A DNA stretch of 64,000 nt. Origin: Desulfoferula mesophila. GTDB lineage: Bacteria > Desulfobacterota > Desulfarculia > Desulfarculales > Desulfarculaceae. The translations under genes were made by a program, and so were the position numbers. The first letter of the stretch is position 1, and every line of letters begins with the position of its first letter. The stretch lies in the NCBI RefSeq assembly GCF_037076455.1, contig NZ_AP028679.1:2619501-2683500 (forward strand), given 5' to 3'. Shown one piece after another: positions 63,372 to 64,000 of this stretch. The notes under the pieces are model-generated. The model was given only the letters and a program-made list of their open reading frames with translations. It made no database searches and was not told the DNA's origin.

Positions 63372-64000
63372 GAAGCGCCTCCGTGTGCCCGGTGTGGGGG
63401 AACATGTCCACCACGGCCAGGCTCTGCATGGCGTAGCCCGCCTCCAAGAGCACCGCCGCGTCGCGGGCCAGGGCCGCCGGGTGGCAGGAGATGTAGATGA
63501 TTCGCTTGGGGGCCAGGGCGGCCAGGGCGGGCATGACTCCCTTGGCGCCGCTGCGTGGCGGGTCCAGCAGGGCCATGGCGAAGCCGCGTTTCTGGGCAAC
63601 CAGTTTGGCGGTGGCGGTGGCCGCCTCGCCTGCCATCAGCTCCACCTTGGCGGCCAGGCCCTCGCGCCGGGCCAGGGCCTTGGCGCTGGCGTAGCTTTCC
63701 GGGTCGCCTTCCACGGCCAGCACCGCCCGGCCGTCGTGGGCCAACGGCAGGGTGAAGTTGCCCCCGCCCGCGTACAACTCCAGCGCCCCGCCCTCCGAGG
63801 CTCCGGCCGCCGCCCGGCGCACCAGGCCGATCAGCTCGCGGTTGGCCCCGAAGTTGGCCTGAACGAACTCGCCGGGATAGGCGCTCAGGGTGAGGCCCTC
63901 TTCGCGCCAGTAGTCCACCCCGTTTTCCGCAGTGCGCTCCCAGGGCTCCACCCGGCCCGCCTGCTCCAAACGGGTGGCCGCGGCCCCGGCCCCCCGGCAG
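63352..64000 (-). CDS. RlmD/TrmA-type tRNA/rRNA uracil-5 methyltransferase (5' end outside window)
   Basis: The C-terminal ~215 residues of a SAM-dependent RNA m5U methyltransferase. SAM motif ELYAGGGNFTLPLAHDG, then MALLDPPRSGAKG and YISCHPAALARDAAVLLEAGY, where SCHP holds the catalytic Cys (usually SCNP). The frame remains open to the window edge; an apparent TTG start at 63969 is internal. The N-terminal TRAM domain would lie outside. Confidence 0.88.
   Translation of the reverse strand, partial: CRGAGAAATRLEQAGRVEPWERTAENGVDYWREEGLTLSAYPGEFVQANFGANRELIGLVRRAAAGASEGGALELYAGGGNFTLPLAHDGRAVLAVEGDPESYASAKALARREGLAAKVELMAGEAATATAKLVAQKRGFAMALLDPPRSGAKGVMPALAALAPKRIIYISCHPAALARDAAVLLEAGYAMQSLAVVDMFPHTGHTEALLVLDRP

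Overview
The window is about 64 kb of GC-rich DNA. Gene content and order (sigma-54 two-component systems, a TauE exporter/universal-stress-protein operon, a small symporter accessory protein, dxs-ispA-xseB-peptidase-xseA, gatC-gatA) suggest a deltaproteobacterial (Desulfobacterota) chromosome, perhaps a Desulfarculales-like sulfate reducer. That placement is inferred from gene content only. No rRNA operon, complete tRNA or CRISPR array was seen.

Bases 1-21,140 are mobile and scarred. Two nearly identical copies of one IS21-family element (the first cut by the window start, the second complete at 9452-11978 with a CAAGG target duplication) flank a kup potassium transporter, an FtsX/LolD-type ABC operon and prophage debris. 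Between the second IS21 copy and an IS110-family element (about 16510-17733) lies a compact candidate RiPP (ribosomally made peptide) locus: a YcaO protein, an 82-aa precursor with a nitrile-hydratase-type (NHLP) leader, and an M50 membrane protease carrying a PqqD-like peptide-binding domain. Further prophage debris and a second, unrelated, intact IS21 element (18688-21135, CCTGA duplication) follow.

Bases 21,200-31,110 hold a sensor kinase/NtrC-type regulator pair and then a seven-gene operon behind a good sigma-54 promoter: universal stress protein, TauE/SafE exporter, TIGR02186-like membrane protein, a PEP/pyruvate-binding dikinase-like protein, a stand-alone receiver and two tandem-domain universal stress proteins. 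Bases 31,110-32,560 are rearrangement debris: a LysR fragment, an acyl-CoA-ligase fragment fused to a HEAT-repeat tail, and a tRNA 3' end with its terminator.

Bases 32,700-64,000 are mostly ordinary chromosome: a diguanylate cyclase, an SGNH-like protein, a CoxE-type VWA protein and its MoxR ATPase separated by an AT-rich foreign gene, tag, a sodium:solute symporter with its 54-aa accessory protein behind a divergent promoter/operator region, a LysM-like protein, an HDAC-family deacetylase, gatC-gatA, a methyltransferase, a second NtrC/kinase pair, pgi, rarA, a patatin lipase, rpsU, a LysE exporter, an M18 aminopeptidase, tlyA, dxs, ispA, xseB, an M23 peptidase, xseA, a zinc-dependent phospholipase C-like protein, and an RlmD/TrmA-type RNA methyltransferase cut by the window end.
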